The position numbers were made by a program, and so were the translations under genes. Source: Rhodobacter sp. CZR27 (GTDB lineage: Bacteria; Pseudomonadota; Alphaproteobacteria; Rhodobacterales; Rhodobacteraceae). Taken from it: a DNA stretch of 64,000 nucleotides. Location of the stretch: NCBI RefSeq assembly GCF_002407205.1, contig NZ_CP023549.1, forward strand, positions 1 to 64,000. The letters are read 5' to 3'. Position 1 is the first letter of the stretch. Each line of letters begins with the position of its first letter. The notes under the pieces are model-generated. The model saw only the letters and a list, made by a program, of their open reading frames with translations, did no database searches and had not been told where the DNA came from. This document shows positions 17,833 to 25,998 of the stretch, piece by piece.

Positions 17833-18146
17833 GCGGCACCGGGGCTGGGGGATCGCGTCAAGACTTCATCTCCTTCGGGTCGCGGCAGAGGGTCGACCGG
17901 CGGCCCGGCAGGTTGCGGCAACAACGCCAGAAGGGAGGGCGAAAGTTCCCCGGATACAACCCCCGGTCGCGGATGCGGTGCGCAACTTCCTGCCTGTGCC
18001 TGAACATCAGGCAGGGATGCAACATTTCCGTGAAATCGCGCCAAGGTTGTGCAGCCTGTCGGCGGAGGGCTGCCGACCGGGCCGCCCGGGCTGGACAGGG
18101 GATGCCGCGTCGTCTCTGGTAAAAAAGTATACAAGGGATGAATCAT
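17833..18146. other. Divergent intergenic region between flippase and GMC oxidoreductase
   Basis: This 314-base region carries the promoters of two divergent operons. No coding frame with family resemblance was found, and no perfect long palindrome was noticed. The end nearest the GMC gene is AT-rich (GGTAAAAAAGTATACAAGGG), which fits a core promoter and ribosome site. Confidence 0.45.
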
Positions 18147-19589
18147 ATGAACACGGCTCCGCCCGAAAGCGTCGCCGGCATGCATTTTGACGTCGTGATC
18201 GTGGGGTCGGGCTTCGGCTCGTCGTTTTTCATGCACCGACTGCTGCGAAAGCCGGGCCAGAGGGTGCTCGTGCTGGAATGGGGAGGCCACGCCACCCACG
18301 ACTGGCAACTCGAGCACGAACGGAATTCGCCCGTCGCAGACGACAGCACCTATGTCACCCGCTCGGAGAAGGAGTGGAACTTCACCATCGGCTTCGGCGG
18401 CGGCACGAACTGCTGGTTCGCCCAGACGCCGCGCCTGCATCCGGGCGATTTCAGGCTGCGCTCCGTGCACGGCGTCGCCGAGGACTGGCCGATCGGCTAT
18501 GACGACCTCGAGCCCTACTGGTGCGACGCCGAGGAGATCATGGCGGTGTCGGGCGACCCGGACATGGCGCAGGTCATGCCGCGCTCGCGTCCCTTTCCGC
18601 AACCGCCGCACCGGATGTCCGGGCCGGACCGGTTGATGAAGCAGGCCCGGCCTGTCAGCCATTTCGTGATGCCGACCGCGAGGGCCCGGATCGCCACCGA
18701 GACGCGCGCCGCCTGCTGCGCCTCGCTGCGGTGCCAGATCTGTCCGGCGGACGCGAAGTTCACCGCGAACAACAGCCTCGTGCCGCTTTACGAGGCCGAG
18801 GGCGTTACCCTCTGCCTCGGCGCCGAAGTCCGGCGGTTCGAGGCGGCGGGTTCGTCGGTGCAGGCAGCGATCTTCGCCGACCAAGAAGGGCGCGAGCATC
18901 GCGTGACGGGCGATCTCTTCGTGCTTGGCGCCAATGCGATCCACAGCCCGGCGATCCTGCTGCGTTCCGATCTGGGCGGCGGGATGACCGGGCTGGGGCT
19001 GCACGAATCCTACGGCTGGTCGGTCGAAGCCTATCTGGACGGCGTCGACAATTTCGACGGCAGCACGATCACCACCGGGCTGGACCTCGGCCTGTATGAC
19101 GGGCCGCACCGCGCAACCGAAGGCGCGGCGCTGGTGTATTTCGAGAACCGCTGGTCGCACGGGCTGCGACTGGGCGCCGAGCGGATGCGGCAGACGCTGC
19201 CGCTGGTCGTGGTGACCGAGGATCTTCCCGAGGATCGCAACCGGGTGACGCTGGATGACGAGGGGCGCGCCTTCGTGGAGTATCACGGCCCCTCGGATTA
19301 TGCCGTGCGCGGGATGAAGCGGGCGCTGGCCGCGCTGCCCGACCTGCTTTCGCCGCTTCCGGTGCAGCGGATCATCGACCGCGGCATCCGTGGAACGGAA
19401 TCCCACCTGCAGGGCACCCTGCGCATGGGGAGCGACCCCGCACATTCGGTGGTCGATGCGGATCTGCTGCATCACAGGCTGCGCAATCTCGTCGTGGTCG
19501 GCACGAGCACCTTCCCGACCTGTTCGGCGGCGAACCCCTCGCTGACCGCGGCGGCGCTGTCGCTGCGCGCCGCCGACCGCCTGATCTGA
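18147..19589 (+). CDS. GMC-family FAD oxidoreductase with Cys-rich insert
   Basis: A 480-residue flavoprotein. A Rossmann FAD motif (VIVGSGFGSS) starts near residue 17, and FGGGTNCW resembles the second GMC signature. The C-terminal GTLRMG...VDADLLHH and GTSTFPTCSAANPSLT segments form the GMC_oxred_C region with the usual His/Asn-side residues. A cluster, CCASLRCQICPADAKF (about 190-205), could bind metal or form disulfides. I chose the ATG at 18147 because AAGGGATGA lies 9 bases before it; the ATG at 18138 overlaps that site. The next gene encodes a Tat-exported small protein, so the pair resembles membrane sugar/alcohol dehydrogenases with a small subunit. The substrate is unknown. Confidence 0.82.
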   Translation: MNTAPPESVAGMHFDVVIVGSGFGSSFFMHRLLRKPGQRVLVLEWGGHATHDWQLEHERNSPVADDSTYVTRSEKEWNFTIGFGGGTNCWFAQTPRLHPGDFRLRSVHGVAEDWPIGYDDLEPYWCDAEEIMAVSGDPDMAQVMPRSRPFPQPPHRMSGPDRLMKQARPVSHFVMPTARARIATETRAACCASLRCQICPADAKFTANNSLVPLYEAEGVTLCLGAEVRRFEAAGSSVQAAIFADQEGREHRVTGDLFVLGANAIHSPAILLRSDLGGGMTGLGLHESYGWSVEAYLDGVDNFDGSTITTGLDLGLYDGPHRATEGAALVYFENRWSHGLRLGAERMRQTLPLVVVTEDLPEDRNRVTLDDEGRAFVEYHGPSDYAVRGMKRALAALPDLLSPLPVQRIIDRGIRGTESHLQGTLRMGSDPAHSVVDADLLHHRLRNLVVVGTSTFPTCSAANPSLTAAALSLRAADRLI

Positions 19590-19599
19590 GGAGACCGGC

Positions 19600-20037
19600 A
19601 TGAGACTGAACCGACGCCGGGCGCTGCAACTGGCGGGTGCAACCGCGCTTCTTTCGGCGGCGGGGGGCTATGCCCTGACCCGCCGTCCCGAGGATCTGGT
19701 CCATTCGGTGCTTGAGCGCCACTTCGGGCCGCTCCGCATGGCCCGGGCCGATCTGGTGGCCTTCACCGAGGCCAGCCTGGCCCGTCACCGCTGGATCGAG
19801 CCGCCCTGGAAACTCGCCGCGGCCTTCGGCGCCGCCTATGACGCCGCGCTGGAAGGGCCGGCGCGGAAGCTGCTGCCCGAGGACTCTGCCGCGCAACTCG
19901 AGCGGTTCGAGCGGCATGTGCTGGGCGATGCGGTGCGCCTGACGGATATCGCGATGCGCAGCGACCCCGAAGGAGGGGTGAGCTTCCTCGGACCCTCGGC
20001 CTGCCTCAACCCCTATGCCCGGTTCGAGGAAGCCTGA
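19600..20037 (+). CDS. Tat-signal small protein, probable GMC dehydrogenase partner
   Basis: A 145-residue protein that begins MRLNRRRALQLAGAT, a twin-arginine signal followed by an alanine-rich hydrophobic stretch. The mature part is helical and carries no cofactor motif. Size, Tat signal and position 10 bases after a GMC oxidoreductase match the gluconate 2-dehydrogenase subunit 3-like group, which escorts the flavoprotein to the periplasm. That parallel is an inference; sequence similarity cannot be tested here. GAGGAGACCGGC precedes the start. No cytochrome c subunit gene follows; the neighbour downstream is convergent selD. Confidence 0.65.
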   Translation: MRLNRRRALQLAGATALLSAAGGYALTRRPEDLVHSVLERHFGPLRMARADLVAFTEASLARHRWIEPPWKLAAAFGAAYDAALEGPARKLLPEDSAAQLERFERHVLGDAVRLTDIAMRSDPEGGVSFLGPSACLNPYARFEEA

Positions 20038-20040
20038 CCC

Positions 20041-21099
20041 TCAGCGGATCACCAGCCGCCCCGCACCCGCGGTCGCCTCGCCAATGACCGCCGCGGTCTG
20101 GAAGTCGTGCCGCGCGAAGATCGACAGCACCTCGTCCACCGCCGTTGCGGCACAGCTGACCAGAAGGCCGCCGCTGGTCTGCGGATCGGTGAGCAGCGCA
20201 CGCTCATGGTCGGCGAAGCCCTGCGGCAGGTCGACGGCCGCGCCGTAGCTGTCCCAGTTCCGGCCCGAGGCGCCGGTGACGAAGCCGCGCCCCAGCAGCC
20301 CGCGGACAATGGACATGACCGGCACCCTGTCCCAGTCGATCCGAAGGTCGCAGCCCGATCCCCGCGCCATCTCCAGCGCATGGCCGGCAAGGCCGAAGCC
20401 GGTGACGTCGGTCAGCGCATGCACGCCCTCGACCGCGGCCAGATCCGGGCCGGGCGTGTTCAGCTTGGTGGTCGTGGCGATCATCTCGGCATAGCCCGCG
20501 GGATCCAGCTGTCCCTTCTTCAGCGCCGCCGACAGGATGCCGGTGCCCAAGGGCTTGCCAAGCACCAGCACGTCCCCCGGACGCGCGCCCGCGTTCTTGC
20601 GCACCCGGTCGGGATGGACGAGACCGAGCGCCACGAGACCATAGATCGGCTCCACAGAATCGATGGTGTGGCCCCCCGCCACAGGGATGCCGGCCGCGGC
20701 GCAGGCGGCGGCGCCGCCTTCGAGGATCCGTCCGATGGTCGTCCGCGACAGCACCGAGATCGGCATCCCCACCAGCGCCAGCGCCATGATCGGCCGTCCG
20801 CCCATGGCATAGACGTCGCTGATCGCGTTCGTCGCCGCGATGCGGCCGAAATCGTGCGGGTCGTCGACGATCGGCATGAAGAAATCGGTGGTGGCCACCA
20901 GCGCCTGCTCGTCGTTCAGCCGCCAGACGGCCGCATCGTCCGAGGTTGCCGTTCCGACCAGCAGATCGGGGGGCACCGGCAGCGCCGGGGCGGCGCGGAG
21001 AAGCTCGGACAGCACACCGGGCGCGATCTTGCAGCCGCACCCGCCCCCGTGCGAGAGCGAGGTGAGCCTCGGTTCGGCAGCGGTATCGGTGTCGTTCAT
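20041..21099 (-). CDS. selD: Selenide, water dikinase (selenophosphate synthetase)
   Basis: A 352-residue SelD. The N-terminal glycine-rich loop GGGCGCKIAPG carries the catalytic position as cysteine (not selenocysteine), followed by the conserved lysine. GTATSDDAAV, TTDFFMPIVDDPHDFGRI, NAISDVYAMGG and VAGGHTIDS are typical AIR-synthase-fold segments that bind ATP and metal. The enzyme makes selenophosphate from selenide and ATP for selenocysteine or selenouridine. The ATG at 21099 is preceded by AGGAGAGGCCAG. No selA, selB, selenocysteine tRNA or mnmH is in the window. It converges with the Tat-signal gene, with a 3-base gap. Confidence 0.95.
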   Translation of the reverse strand: MNDTDTAAEPRLTSLSHGGGCGCKIAPGVLSELLRAAPALPVPPDLLVGTATSDDAAVWRLNDEQALVATTDFFMPIVDDPHDFGRIAATNAISDVYAMGGRPIMALALVGMPISVLSRTTIGRILEGGAAACAAAGIPVAGGHTIDSVEPIYGLVALGLVHPDRVRKNAGARPGDVLVLGKPLGTGILSAALKKGQLDPAGYAEMIATTTKLNTPGPDLAAVEGVHALTDVTGFGLAGHALEMARGSGCDLRIDWDRVPVMSIVRGLLGRGFVTGASGRNWDSYGAAVDLPQGFADHERALLTDPQTSGGLLVSCAATAVDEVLSIFARHDFQTAAVIGEATAGAGRLVIR

Positions 21100-21192
21100 C
21101 TGGCCTCTCCTGGCAGTCCGGCTCCGGGCGAAGGGATGGGCCGGTTGGCCGGCCATGTCAACGCAGGCCCCACCGCACGGCCTGCCGCGTCG

Positions 21193-21543
21193 TCAGCCCG
21201 CCAGCAGGGACCGCGCCAGCAGCGTGTCCGCGTCCGGATCGCCGGGAGCGGGCCGGGCCGTGTCATCATGCAGGAACACGAGCCGCAGGCCACCGCGCGC
21301 CGCCATGGGGTCAGCGCCCAGCCCGTCGCGAAGCAGGCCCGCCAGCCCCGGCGTCGTGCCGATCAACGAGGCGAGGCGCTCGCACAGCTGGCTGTCCGCG
21401 GCCAGTTCGGCCGCGGTCGCGCCAAGGGCGAAGCCGTCGTCGAAGGCGTCTACCCGGTCCTCGAACCAGGCATCCGCACGGCGCAGGGCGGTCCAGAGCG
21501 CCCGCGCCGGAAGCGCGATCTCGATGATGAGGAGGCTGTCCAT
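21193..21543 (-). CDS. Small protein of unknown function between selD and a chemoreceptor
   Basis: A 116-residue reading frame with protein-like composition. It has a hydrophobic start (SLLIIEIALPARALW) and an acidic, helix-rich middle. RLVFLHDD lies near residue 88. It has no signal peptide, cysteine motif or family I recognise. AGAGGTC lies upstream of the ATG. It sits on the same strand as the chemoreceptor (68-base gap) and selD (93-base gap). It could be a real small gene or a chance frame in high-GC DNA; I favour a gene. Confidence 0.5.
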   Translation of the reverse strand: MDSLLIIEIALPARALWTALRRADAWFEDRVDAFDDGFALGATAAELAADSQLCERLASLIGTTPGLAGLLRDGLGADPMAARGGLRLVFLHDDTARPAPGDPDADTLLARSLLAG

Positions 21544-21611
21544 GCCGACCTCTACCGCCCCCTGCGCCGGCCGGGCAACGCGGGGTTCTGCCGCAGCCGC
21601 CGGCGGGCGGA

Positions 21612-22877
21612 TCAGGCGGCGGCCCGGACCCGCGCGACCATCGCCCCGCCATCGGCCGATGCAGGGCGCGGCGCGGTCTGGCCGTCGTCCACCGCGATGT
21701 CGTCGATCCGCGAGATCGCGATGCCGACTTCGGCCAGGCCCGCCGACTGCTGCGCCGCGCCGGCGGCGATGGCACCCACCAGATCGTCGAGGTCCGACAC
21801 CGCCGTCGCGATCCGGGTCAGCGCCTCGCCGGTCTCGACCACCAGCCCCGCGCCCTCGGACACCCGATGCGAGGAGGTCGTCACCAGACCGCGGATCTGC
21901 TGCGTCGCATCCGCGGACCGCTGCGCGAGCTTGCGCACCTCGGCGGCCACGACCGAGAACCCGCGACCGGCCTCGCCCGCGCGTGCCGATTCCACAGCGG
22001 CGTTCAGCGCAAGCAGGTCGGTCTGGCGCGCGATCTCGTCGATCACGGTCACGATCCGGCCGATCTGGCCGGCCGAGTCCTCGATGCCCTTCATCGCGGC
22101 CGTGGCCCGCTCGACGATCGCCTGGGATCGTGCGGCATCCTCGCGGGCGCGGGTCGCGACGGCGCGGGCACTGGCGGAACCGTCCGCGGCCGATCGCGAG
22201 GTCGCGGCGATCTGCTCCACGGCGGCGGCGGCGCGCTGGCCTTCGGCGCGCGTGCGTTCCGCCGCGGCGACCGCCCGTTCCCGCGCAGCCTCGGCCTCCA
22301 TCCGCGCGGCCGCGGCCTGTTCGGCACTCTCGGCGAGCCGTGCCCGGGCGGCGCTGACCTCGGCCGCGGTCCGGGCGCGCTGAAGGATCGACAGCAGCAG
22401 GACCGCTGCCTCGAACACGACGATGGCGGCATGGAACACCGTCCGGATCAGGTTCTCCGACAGGTCCGCCGAGGGATAGACCAGCGCCGGCAGCGCGACC
22501 GCGAGCACGAGGTGATGCACGGCCGTCACGCCGACCGCGAGCAGCAGCGCCGGGATGCTGGACATCATCGCCACGATGGCGAGCATCGCGAAGAACAGCA
22601 TGTGCGTGTCGATCTGCCAGCGGTGCCCGGCGAAGGCCGCCGTGAAGGCGATGCAGTGCCCGATCAGCGAGACCGCCAGAAGCATCGGCCGCGAGCGCGG
22701 GCTCACGCGCACCGCGATCAGGCCGAGCGCGGCGAAAAGCGGGGACGCCAGCAGGACAGGGAGCAGCGGACCCCCGACCAGCAGCGCCGCAAGTGGAGCT
22801 ACGGGTAGCATTCCCATCGCGACCACACGTGCGACAGTCGTCGGATCGGCGGCTTCGGGTTCAATCGGATCTGACAT
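21612..22877 (-). CDS. Methyl-accepting chemotaxis protein with multi-helix membrane sensor
   Basis: A 421-residue receptor. Residues 20-190 hold about six membrane helices; one loop reads AGHRWQIDTHM, a His/Asp-bearing segment shared by a group of polytopic receptors. The cytoplasmic half has the MCP signalling tip: IDEIARQTDLLALNAAVE followed by EAGRGFSVVAAEVRKLA. There is no HAMP motif that I can see and no large periplasmic domain. It may therefore sense something in the membrane or use energy state as input (inference). The ATG at 22877 follows a short gene by about five bases, with which it should be co-transcribed. The C-terminal end lacks a CheR-docking pentapeptide. Confidence 0.88.
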   Translation of the reverse strand: MSDPIEPEAADPTTVARVVAMGMLPVAPLAALLVGGPLLPVLLASPLFAALGLIAVRVSPRSRPMLLAVSLIGHCIAFTAAFAGHRWQIDTHMLFFAMLAIVAMMSSIPALLLAVGVTAVHHLVLAVALPALVYPSADLSENLIRTVFHAAIVVFEAAVLLLSILQRARTAAEVSAARARLAESAEQAAAARMEAEAARERAVAAAERTRAEGQRAAAAVEQIAATSRSAADGSASARAVATRAREDAARSQAIVERATAAMKGIEDSAGQIGRIVTVIDEIARQTDLLALNAAVESARAGEAGRGFSVVAAEVRKLAQRSADATQQIRGLVTTSSHRVSEGAGLVVETGEALTRIATAVSDLDDLVGAIAAGAAQQSAGLAEVGIAISRIDDIAVDDGQTAPRPASADGGAMVARVRAAA

Positions 22878-22881
22878 CGGG

Positions 22882-23184
22882 TTACCTGTCGGGGTTACAG
22901 AGGAAATCGAGGGCCGCGGGGCTGAGCACGGCCCAGGCCCCCGCCGCCCGGAGAGCTTCGACCGAGGCCCCGCCTGCCAGCATCGCCATGGGGGCGCCGG
23001 CAGGTCCGACCGCTTCCCCGCCGGCCGCCGCAATGACGCCTGCAGGTCCGCCGCCCCAGGGGGCGGAGACGACCAGGAACGGCCCGTCACCAGGGGGCGC
23101 AGCGCCGGAGGCCAGCGCCGCAACCTCGAGCCCGAGGCAGGCGGCCAGACCGACAAGAAGCGCGGGCAGAATCGGAACTCTCAT
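22882..23184 (-). CDS. Short secreted protein upstream of the chemoreceptor
   Basis: A 100-residue protein starting MRVPILPALLVGLAACLGLEVAALASGA, read as a signal peptide or a single membrane anchor. The mature part is glycine/alanine-rich and ends LDFLCNPDR. It lies only about five bases before the chemoreceptor start, which argues that it is real and functionally tied to it, perhaps as a periplasmic partner. No family is recognised. The start is preceded by a weak ribosome site. Confidence 0.55.
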   Translation of the reverse strand: MRVPILPALLVGLAACLGLEVAALASGAAPPGDGPFLVVSAPWGGGPAGVIAAAGGEAVGPAGAPMAMLAGGASVEALRAAGAWAVLSPAALDFLCNPDR

Positions 23185-23339
23185 CCGATCTGCATAATCC
23201 CATGAAGTTAACGGACAAGCGGCCTAACCCTAATCGCGAAAGGCGCACATCCGGATGGATGTTCACCCCCTGCGTGCAAGGGGGCAAACGCCCGAGGCGG
23301 AGGTCGGGAGGCGGGCTCCTCAGCCGCCCGCAGGGTGAC

Positions 23340-23359
23340 GCGCCGGGGGCGCCCGGCGC
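23340..23359. terminator. GC-rich hairpin after the sensor kinase gene
   Basis: GCGCCGGG and CCCGGCGC form a perfect 8-base stem with a 4-base loop. It lies about 27 bases past the stop of the minus-strand sensor kinase and before the next minus-strand gene. No T-run follows, so intrinsic termination is uncertain. Confidence 0.35.
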
Positions 23360-23385
23360 CGACGCGCCGGCCGTCCCCCCCCGGA

Positions 23386-25488
23386 TCAGCGGGCTGCCAC
23401 CCGGCCCTGCCGGGTGCGCGGGATGCGCAGGGTGAACACCGTGCCCTTGCCGACCTCGCTGTCGAAGGTCAGCCGGCAGCCGGTAACCTCGGCCAGGCGG
23501 CTTGCGATCGTCATGCCGATGCCGGCGCCGCTGATCGTGCCATTCTCGTGGCCGAGCCGCTGGAACGCCTTGAAGACATCCGCCTTCAGGTCCGGCGCGA
23601 TGCCGACACCCGTGTCCTGCACGAACAGGTCCACGGCATCGGGGGAGGTCAGTGCGAAGCCCACCTTCACGGTGCCGCCGGGGACGTTGTACTTGACGGC
23701 ATTCGAAAGCAGCTGGTCGAGGATGCGGCTCAGCATCTCGGTATCGCCGATCACCGAGGGCAGCGGCTCCTCCGGCTTCACGAGGGTGATGGTCACGTCG
23801 CGCCGCTGCGCCTCGGGGCGGGCGCGGTCACAGGCGCCCTGCACCAGCGGCAGCACGTCCATCGAGGAGGTGGACAGCCGCTGGTCCTGCCGCTCGAGAC
23901 GGCTGAGCTCCAGCACGGCATCCACCAGCCGCACGAGGTTCCAGCCGGCCGTCGAGATGGCCTGCACATGCTTCATCCGCTCGCCCTCGAGCTTGCGGCC
24001 CTCGGAGATCTCCAGCAGTTCGGCATAGCCGATGATCGAGGTGAGCGGTGTCCGCAGCTCGTGGCTCATCGCCGACAGGAAGTTCGACTTCGCGCGGTTC
24101 GCGGCATCGAGCTTGTCGCCCATCGTGGTCAGGTGCTCGCCCACGGTCTGCAGCTCGCCGATCTCATAGGGCGGCGCGGGCGGGACCGTGTTGCCTTCGC
24201 TGATCAGCACCATCCGCTGCTCGAGATCGGCCAGCGGCCGGGCCACACGCTCGCTCATCACCGAGGAGCGGCGCCAGAGATAGGCGAAGAAGACGGCATA
24301 GAACAGCACGAGGATGCCCAGCATCACCTTGCTGACGAAGCTGAGCTGCTCGCGCAGGTTGCTTGCCTCGACCAGCAGGCTGTCCTCGCTGGTCAGCAGC
24401 AGCAGCCGCCAGTTCGGCCCCGCGATGGTCGACCATGCCGCGATCATCGGGCGCTGCATGTCGACCTTGCGCACCCCGTCCGGCTGGGACTGCATCGCGA
24501 TCGCGATCTGGGACAGCTCCGAGCGGCGGAAGATGTTGAACTCGGCCGGCTTGAACGTGTCCTTGAGGATCGCCTCCTCGTAGCCGTGGTCCAGCAGTTC
24601 ATTCACGCCAAGGTCGCTTTCCGCCTCGGAGGGCAGGGCGAGGATCGTGCCGTCGCGCCCGACGAGGATGGCGTAGCCGTCGCCGGGCAGCTTGATGTTC
24701 AGCACCTGCTCGACGATCGTCTTGATCGTCACGTCGATGCCGACCACCGCCTCGAGCCGGTCCGGGCCACTGTAGACCGGCGCGATCGATGAAACCATCC
24801 AGCCATCGCCCGCCGGATCGACATAGGCATCGGTCCAGACCGGCCGGCGCGAGGGATTATGCTCCTGATCCGCCTCGTAATAGAAATTGTAGCTGGGGAT
24901 GTCCATCTTCGGCGCATAGATGTCCAGCACGTCGAAGTAGGGATAGATCCGGTTATAGGAGTCGTGGGTATTGAGGTAGAGCTGCGCAATGAGCGGATCG
25001 CTCTCCTTGATCGATTTCATGATCGGGTCGAGGCGCACCGTGCGCCAGACCTTTTCCCTTTCGGCTTCGCCAATCGGAACGACGCCCGAAAAGAACACGG
25101 CCGATCCGCCGGTGTCGCGCGTCGTGTAGAAAACCCCGTCCGGCGAATAGGCATGGCGGGCCTTCTCGGCTTCCGACACCTCCGCCGGCGTCGCAAGGGC
25201 ACGACCGGTCTCGTCGGCATAAATCCGGGTGGCGGCGGAGATGCTTTGCAGCCGGTGAGCGATGATGTTGGCCTCGCGCACCGAGACATCGCGCAGCGTA
25301 TCCGTCGAGATCCGCGTCAGGGCCGATGCGCTGCGGTCATAGACCACCTGGCTCGTGAACCAGTAGATCCCGACGAACCCGAGTTCGATCAGAAGCAAGG
25401 GGACCAGCGCCGCCTTGATGTAGGATCGCCAGAGCCATTTCTTCAATGGCACCGGAGAAACAGCCGCCGCTTCCATGCTCCGGACCAT
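23386..25488 (-). CDS. Cache-domain sensor histidine kinase
   Basis: A 700-residue kinase. A membrane helix at about 21-45 is followed by a roughly 300-residue periplasmic domain of dCache type (GWMVSSIAPVYSG and VVGIDVTI are typical strands), then a second helix near 380-400. The coupling region (roughly 410-460) is followed by HisKA, with SHELRTPL (phospho-acceptor His476). The HATPase domain has LLSNAVKYN (N box), DTGVGIAPD (G1 box) and GAGIGMTI (G2 box). It should autophosphorylate in response to a small periplasmic ligand. No receiver gene is adjacent. Translation could instead begin at the ATG four codons downstream. Confidence 0.93.
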   Translation of the reverse strand: MVRSMEAAAVSPVPLKKWLWRSYIKAALVPLLLIELGFVGIYWFTSQVVYDRSASALTRISTDTLRDVSVREANIIAHRLQSISAATRIYADETGRALATPAEVSEAEKARHAYSPDGVFYTTRDTGGSAVFFSGVVPIGEAEREKVWRTVRLDPIMKSIKESDPLIAQLYLNTHDSYNRIYPYFDVLDIYAPKMDIPSYNFYYEADQEHNPSRRPVWTDAYVDPAGDGWMVSSIAPVYSGPDRLEAVVGIDVTIKTIVEQVLNIKLPGDGYAILVGRDGTILALPSEAESDLGVNELLDHGYEEAILKDTFKPAEFNIFRRSELSQIAIAMQSQPDGVRKVDMQRPMIAAWSTIAGPNWRLLLLTSEDSLLVEASNLREQLSFVSKVMLGILVLFYAVFFAYLWRRSSVMSERVARPLADLEQRMVLISEGNTVPPAPPYEIGELQTVGEHLTTMGDKLDAANRAKSNFLSAMSHELRTPLTSIIGYAELLEISEGRKLEGERMKHVQAISTAGWNLVRLVDAVLELSRLERQDQRLSTSSMDVLPLVQGACDRARPEAQRRDVTITLVKPEEPLPSVIGDTEMLSRILDQLLSNAVKYNVPGGTVKVGFALTSPDAVDLFVQDTGVGIAPDLKADVFKAFQRLGHENGTISGAGIGMTIASRLAEVTGCRLTFDSEVGKGTVFTLRIPRTRQGRVAAR

Positions 25489-25998
25489 TGAACGAAATCC
25501 TCAATGCCATTAACAAGCAAGGTCGGCTTTTATCGCCTTTCGGGCAATGTGTAAAGTTTACAGGCCCATAGGAGGCTTAATCCTGACCTAACGTGGGTCG
25601 GGATACATCCTTTCGGATCGGGGCCCTTTGTGGTGCCGGCTTTTGGCCGGACGTGCGGCGCGGAAACGCTTATTCTCGGAATGGTGGCAGACTTTCCGGA
25701 AAAGCGTCCTTCGTCAAGGCGTCCTGAGTCCGGACTGATCATTCGTGCCGGCATCCGCTACGTCGCTGAGGGGCCAGTCCGTGCAGCCCCGTCCCCATGG
25801 CCTTCCCCCTCGGCCAGAGGTCCGACCCCGCTTTCTCGGCCTTCGCCTGCCGGGCGGCGGGCGAAGCGGCCCCGGCGCAGGTCGCGGCCGGCAGCCTCCG
25901 GCGGTCCCGATCCGGCCCCCTGCGGCCCGAGCGCGGATTGCGCCCGCCACGGCTTTCGGCGATGGTCGAGGCATGAGGGGTCCCCCCCGGAGCGCATC
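25489..25998. other. Divergent intergenic region between two sensor kinases
   Basis: A 510-base region with two halves. The part near the minus-strand kinase (25489-25640) is comparatively AT-rich and holds a palindrome at 25550-25562. The part near the plus-strand kinase (25760-25990) is very GC-rich. An upstream extension of the plus-strand frame covers it but shows no protein-like sequence. No RNA gene was recognised. Confidence 0.45.
25550..25562. promoter_or_regulatory. Perfect palindrome TGTAAAGTTTACA, candidate operator
   Basis: TGTAAA and TTTACA are exact inverted copies around a single G. The site is 62 bases from the start of the minus-strand sensor kinase, in AT-rich DNA. It has the size of a dimeric regulator site. 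It does not fit the TGT-N12-ACA spacing of PpsR/CrtJ or the FnrL consensus. Confidence 0.4.

Noticed and set aside
16301..17839. N-terminal extension of PRT-HAD copy 2 through the flippase gene
   Set aside because: It reads an alternative frame of the flippase. Paralogy to copy 1 begins exactly at the ATG at 16300, which has AAGGAG upstream.
23185..23250. TCCGTTAA on the minus strand, like a FliA -10 element, before the short secreted protein gene
   Set aside because: No acceptable -35 element at 14-16 bases; probably chance.
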